Numbered from the stretch's first letter, positions 10,090-22,297 are shown. The stretch is DNA of 64,000 nt from Phytophthora hibernalis (GCA_012656075.1 JAAKBF010000036.1:1-64000); one strand, 5' to 3'. A program made the numbers and translations. The notes: generated by a model not told the origin, from the letters alone.

Positions 10090-10799
10090 GTCCGTGGAGT
10101 CTGCACTTGGAGAACATGCCGTTGACCTGCGCGCGCACTCGCCCGTCGACAAGCTGTCGGTGCACACGAGCAGCAATGACAGCCGCAGGACCAGCAGCAA
10201 CAGCTGCCAGGCGTACTCCCAGGGCGACGAGGATGAGGCGCCCGCCGACTTCCGCTGCGTGCAACAGGCCAGCAGCTTCGGCGTGGAGCTGATGCTGCAC
10301 ATGCGCGAGAGCACTTTCCGCGACAGCCTCATGCCGGGCGGCGCGCACAACTCGAACTAGGACTCACACAGCGGCGGGCTACCCACGGAGTTGGGCAACG
10401 CGCTCATGCGCATGGACGACAGCTACCGCCGCGCGTACAACAGCAACCCGCGGCCGTCGGTGACCGCATCAGGTCCGACACCCGATGGCATCACGCCGCT
10501 GCTGCAGGCCGTGTGTGCGGGCGACATCGTCCTGGTCAAAGCGCTCGTGATCCAGGCCGGCACCGACATCCTGCGACGCGACCCATGTTCGGCCAGACGT
10601 CGCTGCACTTCGACATCCGCGACGGCCACCTGAACGTGGTGCAGGCGCTGCTCATGCCGCAGCTGCGCGGCTCCATCGTGAACGTGGTCGACAACAGGCG
10701 CAACACGGCGCTGCACCTGGACGCGGCAAGTCGCGCCACATGACGAAGCTGCTGCTCGAGTGCGGCGCCGACGTCAACTTCCTTAACATACTGTGGAAC
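10090..10799 (+). pseudogene. Ankyrin-repeat protein pseudogene, 3' truncated
   Basis: The polar N-terminal region (VDKLSVHTSSNDSRRTSSNS) runs to a TAG at 10358-10360 and continues in the same frame beyond it (SHSGGLPTELGNALMRM). Ankyrin repeats follow: DGITPLLQAVCAGDIVLVKA, a frame change near 10583, then GQTSLHFDIRDGHLNVVQAL and NRRNTALHLDAA, another frame change near 10738, then MTKLLLECGADVNFLN. Homology stops exactly where the AT-rich inverted-repeat element begins (10800), and I see no continuation after it. It is divergent from the DENR-like gene (start 10054). Ankyrin proteins are protein-binding scaffolds; no effector domain is visible. Confidence 0.75.
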
Positions 10800-11802
10800 C
10801 AGGGATTGATAGTCATTTGATTTTGGATGAATGAATATTCATATTGCTTTCAGAATCGAATATGAATACGAATATTCATATTCATTCGTTTCAGCTCGCT
10901 TAAATGAATATTAATATTTGAACATATTAATACCCGTATTCAAGCGTACTTAGTGCGTTTCAGGTGATATGTTAAGATGGCTACATCGAAGTAGTTTGGC
11001 TGAAAGAAGGTGTTACAGGTTCTTACTACGAACCCGCCATTTATTCATACTTCGGCGGTGATCGGAACGACAATGTATTCTAGTATTTTAAAAGTCATAG
11101 CCTTAGTCTGCTCTAGTCTAAATCCGGTATTCCGTTCTTGTCAACCAAATATGTACGCTGCTGGTAGTTTCGAAGGAGCTATAATATAGCTCGAGTTGAC
11201 AGCAGGATGAGGATGGATATTATCCATCCTCATCCTGCTGTCAACTGTAACTATATGAGTAGCTGCTGTTGCGCGCTGGGTAGTTGTACGTAAAAGAGTT
11301 TCGTGATCGCTGTTTCCTCTTGTTTTTGATTCTGAGTTCGTTTACCGTTTTACAAAAGTTGTTCAAAGAAAGCATCACCATGCATTACTGGGGGAATAAC
11401 GATAAGATACAAACCCTTACTTAGCAGATAGTCACACGTCATTTCGAACATCATTGCTACACAAACGATACATTGTGTTCGACGCACTCCTCCATGACAT
11501 CGAGCTCTGGGACTCGAGCACAGTACAGCGCTGTGGCTTCTTCTTCTAAAATAAGTGGAAGCAGCAGCGGAAACGAGACCAATGGACATGAAACCATAAA
11601 GTAAACGTTGCTTGAGGCTTGAGGCCTGAAGCGTGCAGTTTGTGTATATTTTTGACAAGCATATTCATTTATATTCAAATGTATGAATATGACCTCCGCC
11701 CGTCGACCTCGTTCGAGTTAACCAGATCAAATATGAATATTAATATTCATGCGAATATTTGAAAATATTCAAATATATATGCCATTTGACTATCAATCCC
11801 TG
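10800..11802. mobile_element. Non-autonomous hAT-like element, 16-bp TIRs
   Basis: The ends are perfect 16-bp inverted repeats, cagggattgatagtca at 10800 and its complement ending at 11802. A CAG-G terminus is typical of hAT elements. The flanking octamers (tgtggaac and agttggag) agree at 5 of 8 positions, consistent with an aged 8-bp target duplication, or with none. The interior is AT-rich, with many gaatattcat palindromes near both ends and a 53-bp perfect palindrome near the middle. No transposase is encoded. The element truncates the ankyrin pseudogene. Confidence 0.75.
11194..11246. repeat. 53-bp perfect palindrome
   Basis: Arms of 26 bp (starting agttgacagcaggatgagga) are separated by a single T at 11220. 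It lies inside the hAT-like element, about 80 bp left of its centre. Confidence 0.95.
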
Positions 11803-12170
11803 AGTTGGAGTTGGAACACCACAAAAGTGTGGCCCACAAACGTTTTCTTTCATGCAACATTTCTTAATGTTGAACGAATGTTAACCCAGGTTACGCTTAC
11901 GCAGTACCGTGGAATTAATCCGTTGGAGCTGTCCATCCCAGTATAACTGACTTAGCTGTGTATACTTTAGTTAACCTAGGTGGCTCGCGAAAGGGTTATT
12001 ATTCAAGTCGGGATAAGTTTCAAAAATGAAAGTGATATTCTGTCAATTTCAACAGGGCGATTTCATCTTTTCGCTTGCTGCATGGACTTCTCATTGAATT
12101 TCATTACTTAAGTACACTTTTCAATTCCACCTTCTTATGCGTTTGCTTCCATTTGGCAACGTCTCGTTTC
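11803..12170. other. Intergenic, nothing recognised
   Basis: AT-rich sequence between the transposable element and the 3' end of the FYVE-like gene. No coding signal or repeat seen. Confidence 0.5.
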
Positions 12171-13474
12171 TTACGTCAGTGTGATGTGCGAGTAATCGCT
12201 GCTACCAAAGTTCTCATGGCACCGGCGACACACAACCATGCTCGTGGTGTGACCGCCGAAGGTTTCCACATTCTGTTTCGACCAACAAGATGCGCATGCG
12301 CGGTACAAGCAAATCTGGCAGCGTTTCGATCTGCGGGTCGGTGCATCCAGCAGACGCATCCGAAGACGCTTCGTACAGGCCACACAACGCGAGTTGCGCG
12401 TTTCCGCTTGGTTGCGGTAGTCTTGACTACCGGTAGAGCGACTGCAAATACTAGCATTGGGACTCATGCCAAATGCGCTCGTCTGATGTTGTCGCTGTTG
12501 CACCAGATCTGGTAGACGGTGGAGACTCTTTGCGAGTGACATCAGTCGTGCGCGTACAGTCTGACAGTCAGCGTAGCGTTCAAACCGGTATCCGTAGCGG
12601 TGAACGTAGCGTGGAAGCTCACGCGGACTCTAGGCTCGCGGCTCCCCACCGTCTGAGGCAAAGGTTCGACTAGGTATGCTGCAGTGATGCCGTGTAGTTG
12701 CGTAACGCGCTCCTTTTTCATCTTTCCGGCGGTCAGTTCGCTTTCGGGTATGGAGCTCATCACAATCGTGAAGCCTGTCGAGTCGTCGACGTTAGCTGAA
12801 GAAGTTGATGACTCGAGCGATCCGTACGTCGCGAAAGGACTGGCAGGTGCGACCGAGCGTGGTCGGAAGTGCTCGAGGAAGCACCACTCTTCGTTGCGTG
12901 CAAACCGGCGAGAGCGAGCAAAGCACGCGGTTCGCACTGCGACGTGGTCGTCGGCGTGTAGACGGAAGCTTTTGGCTTCGAATTCGTCGTCATCGCTGTC
13001 ATCGCAGTCGGAATCGTTGTCGAAACCTCGCGGCTGCACTTCATGGACAATGGAGCCGTAGATGAACTGGTCTCCCAGGAAGTCTCTGGCCACGGCGTTG
13101 TAGTCGCTCTCGGTCCGCGGGCGCAGTAGTGGCTCGATATCGCTGGGCTCGCAGGCGACTTCGCCCGTTGTGAGCACCTCGAAGTCTTCGCCAGCAGTGC
13201 CCGTTTTCCGCGAGAGCAGGGCAAAGCCCGATATATCTTTACAGTCCCACATGACGGAGGGTACTCGAAGCAGCCTTCCACGGCGACTAGCTCGACTGGC
13301 GTTGTATGCACGTTGCACCAATTCGGCGTCAGACACGCGAACTTTGCGTGCACTATGCAAATCTGTAGGTCCGTCAGATTCGAAGCCACACGACGATACG
13401 GCTGGTGACGGTCTGTCGGCAGGAACCGTTCGCATTGAACTGGTCAAATGTGGTCGGCGTCGACGAGATTCCAT
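12171..13474 (-). pseudogene. START-like plus FYVE-type zinc finger protein, frameshifted and lacking the GAF part
   Basis: Paralogue of 15493-17500. I chose the start MESRRRRPHLTSSM at 13474; MRTVPADRPS at 13435 is an alternative, and the frame is open further upstream without similarity. The START-like domain includes FEVLTTGEVACEP, SDYNAVARDFLGDQFIYGS and NEEWCFLEHF. The frame changes near 12545 (VRLYAHD then stop), and the zinc finger continues in another frame: CVACTKRLRMRLL, RRCQICLYRACASCW, VCRRCHENF. It ends just after the finger, where the paralogue runs on into an acidic linker and a GAF domain. START domains bind lipids and FYVE fingers bind PI3P on endosomes, but the WxxD and RRHHCR signatures are not seen here. 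Pseudogene, or one sequencing indel. Confidence 0.7.
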
Positions 13475-15492
13475 GAGGTTTGAGGGCCAGCACGAGTCGT
13501 CTAGCTCTCCTAGAACTGGGAGGTCATCGTTCCGTGGGCTGCAGTCATGGTGTTCATTGTTGCGGGAGTTTAGCGGAGACTGCTTCTGACGGGAGACAAA
13601 GGCAAGTGGATGGGCATCGGGATGCGAGCAGTGGACCACGAACGAACGAAGCTTACGAGGCGGGATGGACTTGGCGAGGCAAGTGGTGAATCGAGTTGTG
13701 GTCTGCTGCACAGACACGCGCGACTCGACTCGGAACGAGAGAAGGTTGCGGAAGAGAGGTCTGACGGTGCTTGACTTTCGAGGCTTTGATTGCTCTGGAC
13801 TGCTGTCTAGGTGCGTAACGCAGTGCACCCGCCGAAAAGCTCAGAAAGTGTCGGATGAGCAGAGCTCACTGAGCACGCACGCCTCAACGCTTGTGGCTGG
13901 TGCTTGAGTTGCGTTTGCAGTGAAATATTTAATGGAGTGGTGCTGTTTTCCAGGTTTCAGTGTCCTTCTGGACACTAACGTCCCACTCCATTAGCAGAAA
14001 GGATGCTCGAACTGTGCTCGACATACCGAGGTTTGTATGGGTTCGAAATGGGCTCGATATGCTGTGGTTTGTATGCGACTGAACTGTGTTAGACTTAATA
14101 TGGATTCGTGTCCTGGGTCAAGCAAGACCTTGATGGTGGAGGTGTTCGTTCATATACTTAGTAGGAGCGTACAAGGTTCTCCCTGAGAATTTATCAGTGA
14201 AAGGAAGACCCGCCGGATTCTCTTTGCAATGGATACTCTGCTGGCCGCAACCGTTGCTTGGTAGCCCCACATTGCCGTGTCGACGATCGTACTATATGAG
14301 CACCGATAATACGGAGACGCTTCGTTCGCTACGGCGTTGCTTTGATATCCAACATTTGCTTGGGTCGCAACGGCCGACTACGAGGCGTAACACAGCTTGC
14401 CATCGCGAGAATACTGAGTGAGCTGCTGGCTCTTGGAGTTTTGCATAGGCGCGGCTGTATATGTTGAAGTTGTTTTGCGCTTCGTCAACAGCATTCGCTA
14501 GTTTGCCACAGAGAAGCTGGGTCGAATGGGTGTTCACGGACAAAAGACAGCATGTCGCGCGTGGTGTACGTGGCTCATGAGGTGAGTTGCGTGAAGTCAA
14601 CGGGGATCCGGACACGGAGAAGTTCTAGAACAAAGGAAGAACTACCATTTCACACCGGTACTTCGTCATGATTTGTGGCTCACTTCTCACCACGAACGAC
14701 AGCGTCGTACGACTTAAGGGTTAACTCAGCGAACAAAACTATTTTCCACTCCAGGTGCTGTCGTCGATGAAGTACTCGAGTCACTGCGCCGGTGTCATGA
14801 CAAGTGGTATCATACCAGTCAGAGAATTCCAGAGCGCGCCTCGGGGTCAGATACCTTTTACGCGCAATCCGTCTTGATCTCTCAGACGCTGTACGACCAC
14901 AAGGAGATCAAAGGCAGACATCATTTGCTAGAAAATATGTAAGCTTCGTCACTAGCATTCGCTAGTTTGCAACAAAGAATCTTGGTATTATAGTACGGGT
15001 GTTCACGGGCTTGTCGCGCGTGATGTGCGTGGTCCACGAGGTGAGTCACGTGAAGTCAACGGAGCTCTGGAAATGGAGAAATTATGGAGAAATTCTGGAA
15101 CCAGGAAGCTACCGGGACCGTTTCATATCAGCACTTCGCCAGTCTCGCTCGCCACGAACGACGGGGTTAACTCAGCAAACAAAACTATTTTCCACTCCAG
15201 ATGCTGTCGTCGACGAAGTTCGAGCTACTGCGCTGGTGACAAATACTGTACCAGTCGTGGATTTCCAGACTACGCAAGTTTCACACGCTTCGGTCAGATA
15301 GAGGTTCCTGCGCGCAATCCGCCTTGAGCTGTTGGACACTACAGGACCGCTGGGATGTCAAGGGCAGACATCGTCTGGTAAAAAATATTTTGCCTGTCGG
15401 CACTTGAATTTGTTTGTTGTTAAGAAAGGAAAAGGAAATTGGCATGTGTGTACGAGCTCTTGGCTACAACTAATGTTTGATGAATTGGTTAT
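13475..15492. other. Intergenic region with an imperfect duplication
   Basis: No gene recognised. Blocks of about 390-410 bp at roughly 14488-14880 and 14958-15370 are diverged direct copies (shared: cattcgctagtttgc, gtgttcacgg, gtgaagtcaacgg, aacaaaactattttccactc, ggcagacatc), offset about 470 bp. Short direct repeats of tccactcca occur near 13985. Confidence 0.7.
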
Positions 15493-17500
15493 CTATGGGA
15501 TCTGAAGCTTTGCTTCTGCCTTGACTCTAATAATCTTGGATGCGATCTCTCCAAAACGATTCAGCGTATCGTACTGCGAACGTGTGATGTCCATCGCCTC
15601 GTTGTGCACGCAGCAAATGGAGCCCACCATAATTCCATCAGGACCCATGACAGGGATGCCACAGTAAAATTTGACGCCTTGCTTCGTGACGGGGTTTAAA
15701 TTGTAAAACCGCACGTCGGCTTCCGGATTCCGCACAATGAAAGGTGCATCGCCCATTAGTAAGTGCTGGCAGAACGTGTGCTCACGAGGCAGTAGGGCTT
15801 GCGCGAACTGGCTGATCGTGCAGCTCAGAACCAATTGGTGGGTCTCGCCCACGATCGTGATCATCGTACAAAAGAACCCCAGCTCCCTGCTGAGAAAAGA
15901 GCAAATGATGTCCAACTCGGGCATCGGCTCGTTCAATTCCATGAGGCCGAACGTTTCAATGCATTTCAGTCGCACCAATTCGTTCTCAGGCATTGGGGCA
16001 GACGGCGAGGTTGTGTCCATGGGGTGAAGCGGGTACGTCCGCTGCTCGGCGTTGGCGAGCGCAGTCTGCTGCCGCTGGGGCCTCTTGAGCACGCCGATGA
16101 AAGTAGAATTGCACGGCCGTCATGTATTCTTCCTCCCCTTCTTCGCTGCCCGTGTCTTCCTCCTCGCTGCTATCGCTGTTGAATGTGCTCACAGTTACAG
16201 CATTTGAAGGTTCCAAGAGCATCTTGATCACTGAGACGGCCGCGTCTTTCGTGGCCTCGACCGCGAGGTCTTCACGCAGACTCTGACCTACAGGCAAAGA
16301 CGGATCACTAGGAGCTGGATCGTCAACAATCTCCACCACACCCCGTCGACCAATTTGTACGTGAGAGAAGTCACAGCGATCCACCCACTCGAGACAGCGC
16401 TTGCAGACGCCCATCTGCGAGATGTGGCCGTTGTTCGTTTCCACGTTCTCGCGAGACCAGCACGACGTGCACACATTGTACGCGCAGAGTTGACAGCGGC
16501 GCGCAACGCGCATTAAAGTGCTCAACCGAAGACCTTTGGTGCACGAAATGCAGCGCGAGTTCTGCGCCTCTGAGACAGGCACTTCCGCAGTAACTGACTG
16601 TCGTGCAAACACTTGCGAACCCAAGCGGCGACGACGAACAACTTCAGAGAGGCGGGGAATTCCGCCAGCGAGAGCGAGTAGTCGGCTCCGCGCCATCTTA
16701 TCCGTCGCCAATCCAGCAGCAGGATTGTCGTTTCCACCGTACAGAGCGTGGAACATCACGCGCACATTGGCAGTCTGTTCGTCCTCGGAAGCAGGTACAG
16801 TATCGACAACCAGCAGTGCAGTGACACCATCCAATTGATCCACGCGGCTTCCGACTGCCTTCCCGACTGCAAGTTCTTGCTCTGGGAGTGACAAGAGCGT
16901 CACTGAAAAACCTTGCGACGTATCTGGCTCAACTGTCGACTGTTGCTCAATCTCACTTGTCGGCTGGAAGTACTCGAGAAAACACCACTGTTCATTGCGT
17001 GCCAGCATCCTGGAACGCGTAAAGCATCCCGTTCTCACAGCAAGTTGATGACCTGTAGGTAATTGCGCCTGTCGTCCTTGGGGTTGAGCTCCGTCCACCA
17101 CGTGGACGAGCGAGCCGTAGATGAATTGACTGCCGTACAGTCCCTTCATAGCAGCATTATAGTCACTCTCGTCACGGGAACAAAGCACTGTCACCAGTTC
17201 TTGTGGACTGCAAGCAATTCTACCGACTGAAAGAACCTCATAATTGTCACCTGAAGCACGTGAAGAGAGCTCAAAGTTCTCAGTTTCTGTATCAGGAGGT
17301 CCCAATTTCACACTTGGAGTGGTCTTTCTGGCCTCCCACGAGTCCGCGGGGTCGGTCAGTGCACGTTTGAGAGCCACTGCAGTACTGGAATTGAGTGCAC
17401 GCTGTAGAAGCTCGTCATCGTCCACTAAAACCTTGTCTTGGGGAGATGAGATTGTGGTGCAGGCGTCCGACCGGTAGCTGGCCCGGATCTTGAATGGCAT
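15493..17500 (-). CDS. START-like / FYVE-type / GAF domain protein
   Basis: The first 470 or so codons run from MPFKIRASYRSDACTT. The START-like region (residues about 30-270) has DNYEVLSVGRIACS, ESDYNAAMKGLYGSQFIYGS and RNEQWCFLEYF. The zinc finger (about 330-395) has CISCTKGLRL, RRCQLCAYNVCTSCWSREN and VCKRCLEW. An acidic Ser/Glu tract follows, then the frame changes near 16100 and a GAF domain continues to 15493: ELDIICSFLSRELGFFCTMI, REHTFCQHLLMG, FYCGIPVMGPDGIMVGSICC. GAF domains bind small ligands; the likely role is a membrane-lipid-linked signalling adaptor. The multidomain order is typical of large oomycete families. The frame change may be a short intron or an indel; I could not define splice sites. 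Confidence 0.75.
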
Positions 17501-18751
17501 CGTTTGATGGTCGAAGGTGCTGCGTGTTTATAGGCGTCTGAAGGCGAACAAGAAGTGGCGAGGGTCTCTCAAATTGAAGAGTGAGAGTGGCTGGAACGAG
17601 GGAACTTTAGTTTTGGCACTCACGCTGAAGAGATGGTGAGAGGAGCAACTAATTTAAACAAGTAGATTCATGCCAGTTTTCACAACAGTAAGTAGATTGA
17701 ACGTACCGTTCATCTACACGTACCGGTAGACCAAGCTCTTGTTGTATGAGCCTTGGAATGCATTGCTCGTACGCTTGCTTGACTTGATAAGCCGATTCTC
17801 TTCTTTTACCATATCTCCGGGGAGCATACAGCTACCAATTCCGGAATGGTCTCGACAGGTGCAGTCGGCATAAATGAAACGCAGGACATTAAACGAGCTA
17901 CCGATGGGTTTTTACTGCTCGTATTGCAAGATCATAGTGCGGATTATTGTCCTCGCCCTAGACGTCTTGTTCAATCTACTTGTAAGTCTCAACAATCTAC
18001 ATGTACTTACGTCCTGAATCTACTTGTCTAGATTATTTGCTTGGAATACGAACGAAGCCGGCTGTGGGGAGCTTGACAAGTTGTGGCCCTTTAGCGAGGC
18101 ATTAGTGCCCGATAAGATGTTGTGTGGCGCCAGAGAGCAGAGCACCAACTCGTTGCAGCAAAGTCTCCGTTGCCCACACGAATTCAACACGGCATATCTT
18201 CACTGATTAAAAAGGTCGCTTCGAAGGTGCAATTGCAGTCCAGAAGGCGTGGCGTGCCATTTTACGGTGACGGATTTCTTCTGGACTGCATGGTCAAAGT
18301 CCTGCATTGCTGGTGTCGCAGCGAGCTGTTCGTATTTCAACAGCTGGCGGGTTGCAGGGCCTTGCGTTATCAACCGCGCTGAACGGAGATACCTGCTGAA
18401 GATAGTTGCAGTGCTCTCTTGTCGCTTGCACCCTTGGGGTGCTGTTTTGACTAAAAACTTTTGAGATCGTGAGCGAATTCGGCGACAGCTACTCAAGTAC
18501 AAGTCTGCGATCTTGCTTCTACACATGTGTGCGCACGATGAGTGCGGCAGGATCATCGAGGGATAGTTCATTCCGGTTATTCATCACTTCAACTCTGTTG
18601 TACGCAAATGTTCATGCTACTCTGCCGATCGCACTTGTACAATGGAGCTCTATGAGCAAATGTATTATCATGAATAACGCCAAGAAGCGTTGCATTGTCT
18701 GCACCTCAGCAGAATCATCATGTCAAAACCTTGTGTCGTGTCATCTGTACT
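17501..18751. other. Intergenic, with one inverted repeat
   Basis: Nothing coding recognised. It holds 13-bp perfect inverted arms (tgcagtccagaag, 18234-18246, and the complement at 18278-18290) around a 31-nt loop. Several catctacttgt-like motifs recur near 17700 and 17980-18030. It must contain the promoter of the 15493-17500 gene. Confidence 0.6.
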
Positions 18752-21732
18752 TTACAGTGGTGGGAAGACGAATACCGACTTGGATGCCACGAATCCGTCA
18801 GCCTCCTCGCGAAGGAAGGTCACGAGCTCTCCGCGCCGTCTTACTGTTTGTCGGCCCACGAGATCGATGTCCACGGCGCAGACCCACTGCACCACATCAA
18901 CGTTGCGATTCACCATGGCCTCGAGCAGTCCTTCAGTAGACACGAAACTTGTTTCTACCGGTGCCGATGCTTCTGAGGACGCTGCTGCCTTCAATTCTGC
19001 TTCCGATTCCACCTTCTCGTACACCATTTGAGGAGCAACAGTAGCTTGAAGCCAACGCAGCACACGAAGCTGGCCGTATCCAGCGGCTGCGTCGGCCATA
19101 GCACCTACGAGCGTCATCTTGCGAGGGCTGTCGGGCACCTTCCGGAAGAAGGTAAACTTCTCGTGCAGCCAAATTAGAATTCCGATCTGCCCACAGCGCG
19201 CAACAGCAATCAACGCGTCATTCCAGATTGTCAGTCTGCCCAGCTTTGCGTGTAGCTCCGACGCTGGCACGTTCAAAAAAATCTCGCAGTTACCGCAGAT
19301 CCACGTGACGACGTCCAGGTGTCCCATAGCGCACGCCACATGGAGTGCGTACTCGACGCCATGGCGACGGAAACGCTCCTCGGTTCGCACAGGTTGAAAT
19401 TTCAGGAACACGTACGTAAGGTAGGCAAACTGCCGGTACTTCACGCCCCACTCCACGATGGCTGAATCTCCCATAAGCGTTGCGCTGTGTGTTTGAAACC
19501 ATTGAAGAACATCTCCAGCCTTGGTGTAGCGCATGATGGCTGTGAATGTCTGCTGCGTGAACAACTGGGGGTGCTTCACTCTATAAAGTTGTTTCATCAC
19601 ATATAGCTCGCCGCGCTGCGCTGCCCAAAGCGGCATCCAGTCGAGGTTTGATGACGACTCGGGACAGTATTGTACCGCAAGACGGACGAACTTTGTCTGC
19701 CAGTAAGGGCTTGATTTACATGGGAGCGCCCATGCAAAGAGTTCAAACCCAGCCCGTTTCTCCTCAGTGCTTGCTCGGACTCCAGCGACGCGGGCACCTA
19801 TGCTGGGTCCGTCATTACCATTCGCAGTTGCAATTACTGCTGCAGTTTGTGCAGTGACAGCAGCCGTAACAGCAACAGTTGATGGTTCTGCGGCCAACTT
19901 AACACCACCGTTTATATCACCACTGTTTCTGCCTGAAAGAGCGGTGACGTCGATTGAATCATCGTCGGTGTTTCCGCGACCTACTACTGAGCGTAGAACA
20001 ATTTCCCGCTCTTTTATGGATAGCGAAAAGTCGGTGATGCCAGTCCACGCTGCAATAACCACTCGATCATGCTGAAATGGCCCCGTGAGGCACAACGGTA
20101 CAGAGTGCTACCATCCACGATATTTACCGGTCGAGAAGATTCCACCGACGTGAGGTTATCATACGACGATCGTCGTTTGATGTCCACTGACGAGAAGTCC
20201 GGCAGCATAGCATCAATTGCGTTGGAGGTAGCAGCACGATCTCGGCGCTCCCGGATCGGTTTCAATTCTTTCGATTCACTGGAAGGGCTATCTGAACGTT
20301 CCGCAATCCACTCCGCCATCTTGACATTTCCCGTAGACGCCGCAGCAATCAGCATTTGTGGTGACCAAATTCCAAGTTGCTCCACTACAAAGGATAGTAA
20401 TTCTAGATTACCGCTTGTAGCTGCCTTCTCAGCCGCGCTGGAGGACAGTGCATATCTTTTCTCGATGGGTATACGCTCAGTAATGTACTTCACCAGCTCC
20501 AAATGTCCTGATCCAATGGCTGACTCCAATGTGCGCGGATCCAGCGGCATCCTCATTTCTTTATGCAAATACTGCAGCGTCTTGATGTTGCCGTGAGCTG
20601 CGACGCTCGGTAAAAATGCAGGTGAGCACGAAAACCGCGGGTACCGAGGCACCAACCAGCGAAGCACCTCTATATGCCCATTAGTCGCCGCTAAGTCCAG
20701 CACCATCGAGCGGCATCCGTCACTGCTGCGATGTTTGTGCATCCATTGCACCACCTCCAAGTGTCCATTTCCTGCCGCACTGCACATTCCAACGGCAGTG
20801 CCTCCTTCACGTCGATTTTCATGCAGAAACTTGACCACCTCCAAGTGTCCATTGGCCGCAGCCGTATCCATCGCCATACTGGTACACGGCCATCGTCCAT
20901 CTTCATGCAGCATCTTGACCATAGCTAAATCTCCTTGTGCCGCTGCCGTATCCAGCGCGCGGTAGCGTCTTCTCTCCAATGACGAAGTCAGAGCTTCACG
21001 ATCTTCCCATGGCAGCAAAGGATCTCTCTGGTCGTAGACCCCAGCCAGTAGTCCTGCTCGGGACGCGAAGACTTCTCGGAAACACTTGCGCGCCGGGAAC
21101 ACCGCGACCCAGTTCACAACCTGCAGCTTGGACTGCAGTGGCTGTACCATGAACACCTCCGTGTTTTGCACCTGTTTCTGCTCCTGTTCATGGAGCCACA
21201 TGACGACTTGCAGTCGTCCGGCCGAGGCCGCAAACTCCATGGCCTTGTGTTTCTCGTACTGGCAGCAGCAGTGCAGCCACTGCACCACCTCCTGGTCTCC
21301 CTGTCTGGCTGCTTCGTACATAACTTCAGCTGGGAACTCGTACGGGCGTTGCGTGAGCTCCAGGCGAGCATTTCGCCTCGTTTCGAGGCATGTTCAGGCT
21401 TCCACACGTCGTTTCTCGCTTGTTTCTCGGATTTGATCAGCGTGCGATGGCTCAATCGGAAGCGCAAAAGTCGCTGCACCACCTCTGCACATCCATGTGC
21501 TGCCGCGCAGTGTAGAACGCTCGTGAAGCGGCGAGGCGCGTCTCCCAGAGACAATAAATGCGCGTGAGCATACAGGAAGCGCGTCAGCGGCTCGTACTGT
21601 GCGTCCAACGCGAAGACCAGCAGGCAGACAGCTTCGCGGGGCGTGAGACAATCCGTGACGCTTGTGAGAGCCGGCTCGGCGCCCAGCAGCAGCCGCCAGC
21701 GCCGCAAGAAGGACGCAGAGGAGCGCGGCATA
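18752..21732 (-). CDS. Large ankyrin-repeat protein (two frame changes)
   Basis: The start at 21732 is chosen because MPRSSASFLRRWRLLLGAEP begins the conserved-looking part. Repeats run through three frame segments. First, 21732 to about 21330: SVLHCAAAHGCAEVVQRLL. Second, 21321-20040, has many regular units: TAAANGHLEVVKFLHENR, SAAGNGHLEVVQWMHKHR, LAATNGHIEVLRWLV and SAIGSGHLELVKYI. Third, about 20070-18752: VACAMGHLDVVTWI, GYGQLRVLRWLQA and VNRNVDVVQWVCAVD. The unit style (GHLEVVxWLH) belongs to the very large oomycete ankyrin family; these are binding scaffolds without known catalysis. The frame changes near 21330 and 20050 look like single-base indels. It is divergent from 21902, sharing a promoter region of about 170 bp. 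Confidence 0.8.
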
Positions 21733-21901
21733 ATTGACCAGTATGGACGTGCTGCTCGAATGTACCAGAGTTTTGGTACGTTATGTAATGTAAACAACAC
21801 TAATCTGGGGCGACAGATTGGGATTAGTGTGGAAGAACACAACTTATGAGACACTGTAAGAATGGCTACACTACAAGATCGCATCACTTCAACTTGATCC
21901 C

Positions 21902-22297
21902 ATGAACATGAGTACGCCGACCAAGTTGCTTGTAGTAGACGAAGAGGCTTCGGATCAAGAGATAGAGAAGACAAAAGAGGAGGAACCAGGTCTGGATGAA
22001 GAGGACGACGCTGAGGTGACGCTGAACGAAGGCGCGGACGACACGATCGCCATTCTGGCACATGTGCGGGACAAGATCATCCCAATTCACTGCGGGTTCG
22101 GAACCCAGCAGGTTGCGTGGCTGGGCCATGTAGCCATTGCTCGGTTCGATGAGGACGGCCAGACACAAGGTTGGCTGGAGCTGGGCGTCCCCACGAAGAT
22201 TATCAAGGACGGCAAACGCGAGCTCGGACTCACGGATGTGATCTGCGACGTGCTACAGGATCGAAGTCACGTCTACATTTCCACCTCGCTAGGATGA
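21902..22297 (+). CDS. Small conserved-looking acidic protein
   Basis: Intact 131-codon ORF. The acidic N-terminus (about residues 15-45: EEASDQEIEKTKEEEPGLDE) precedes a compact domain: DKIIPIHCGFGTQQVAWLGH, VAIARFDEDG, GWLELGVPTKIIKDG and VICDVLQDRSHVYISTSLG. The spacing of hydrophobic residues suggests a small beta-rich, ubiquitin-like fold, but that is a guess from pattern. No signal peptide or membrane segment. It starts about 170 bp from the divergent ankyrin gene, and its 3' end slightly overlaps the 3' end of the convergent EF-hand gene. Function unknown. Confidence 0.6.
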   Translation: MNMSTPTKLLVVDEEASDQEIEKTKEEEPGLDEEDDAEVTLNEGADDTIAILAHVRDKIIPIHCGFGTQQVAWLGHVAIARFDEDGQTQGWLELGVPTKIIKDGKRELGLTDVICDVLQDRSHVYISTSLG

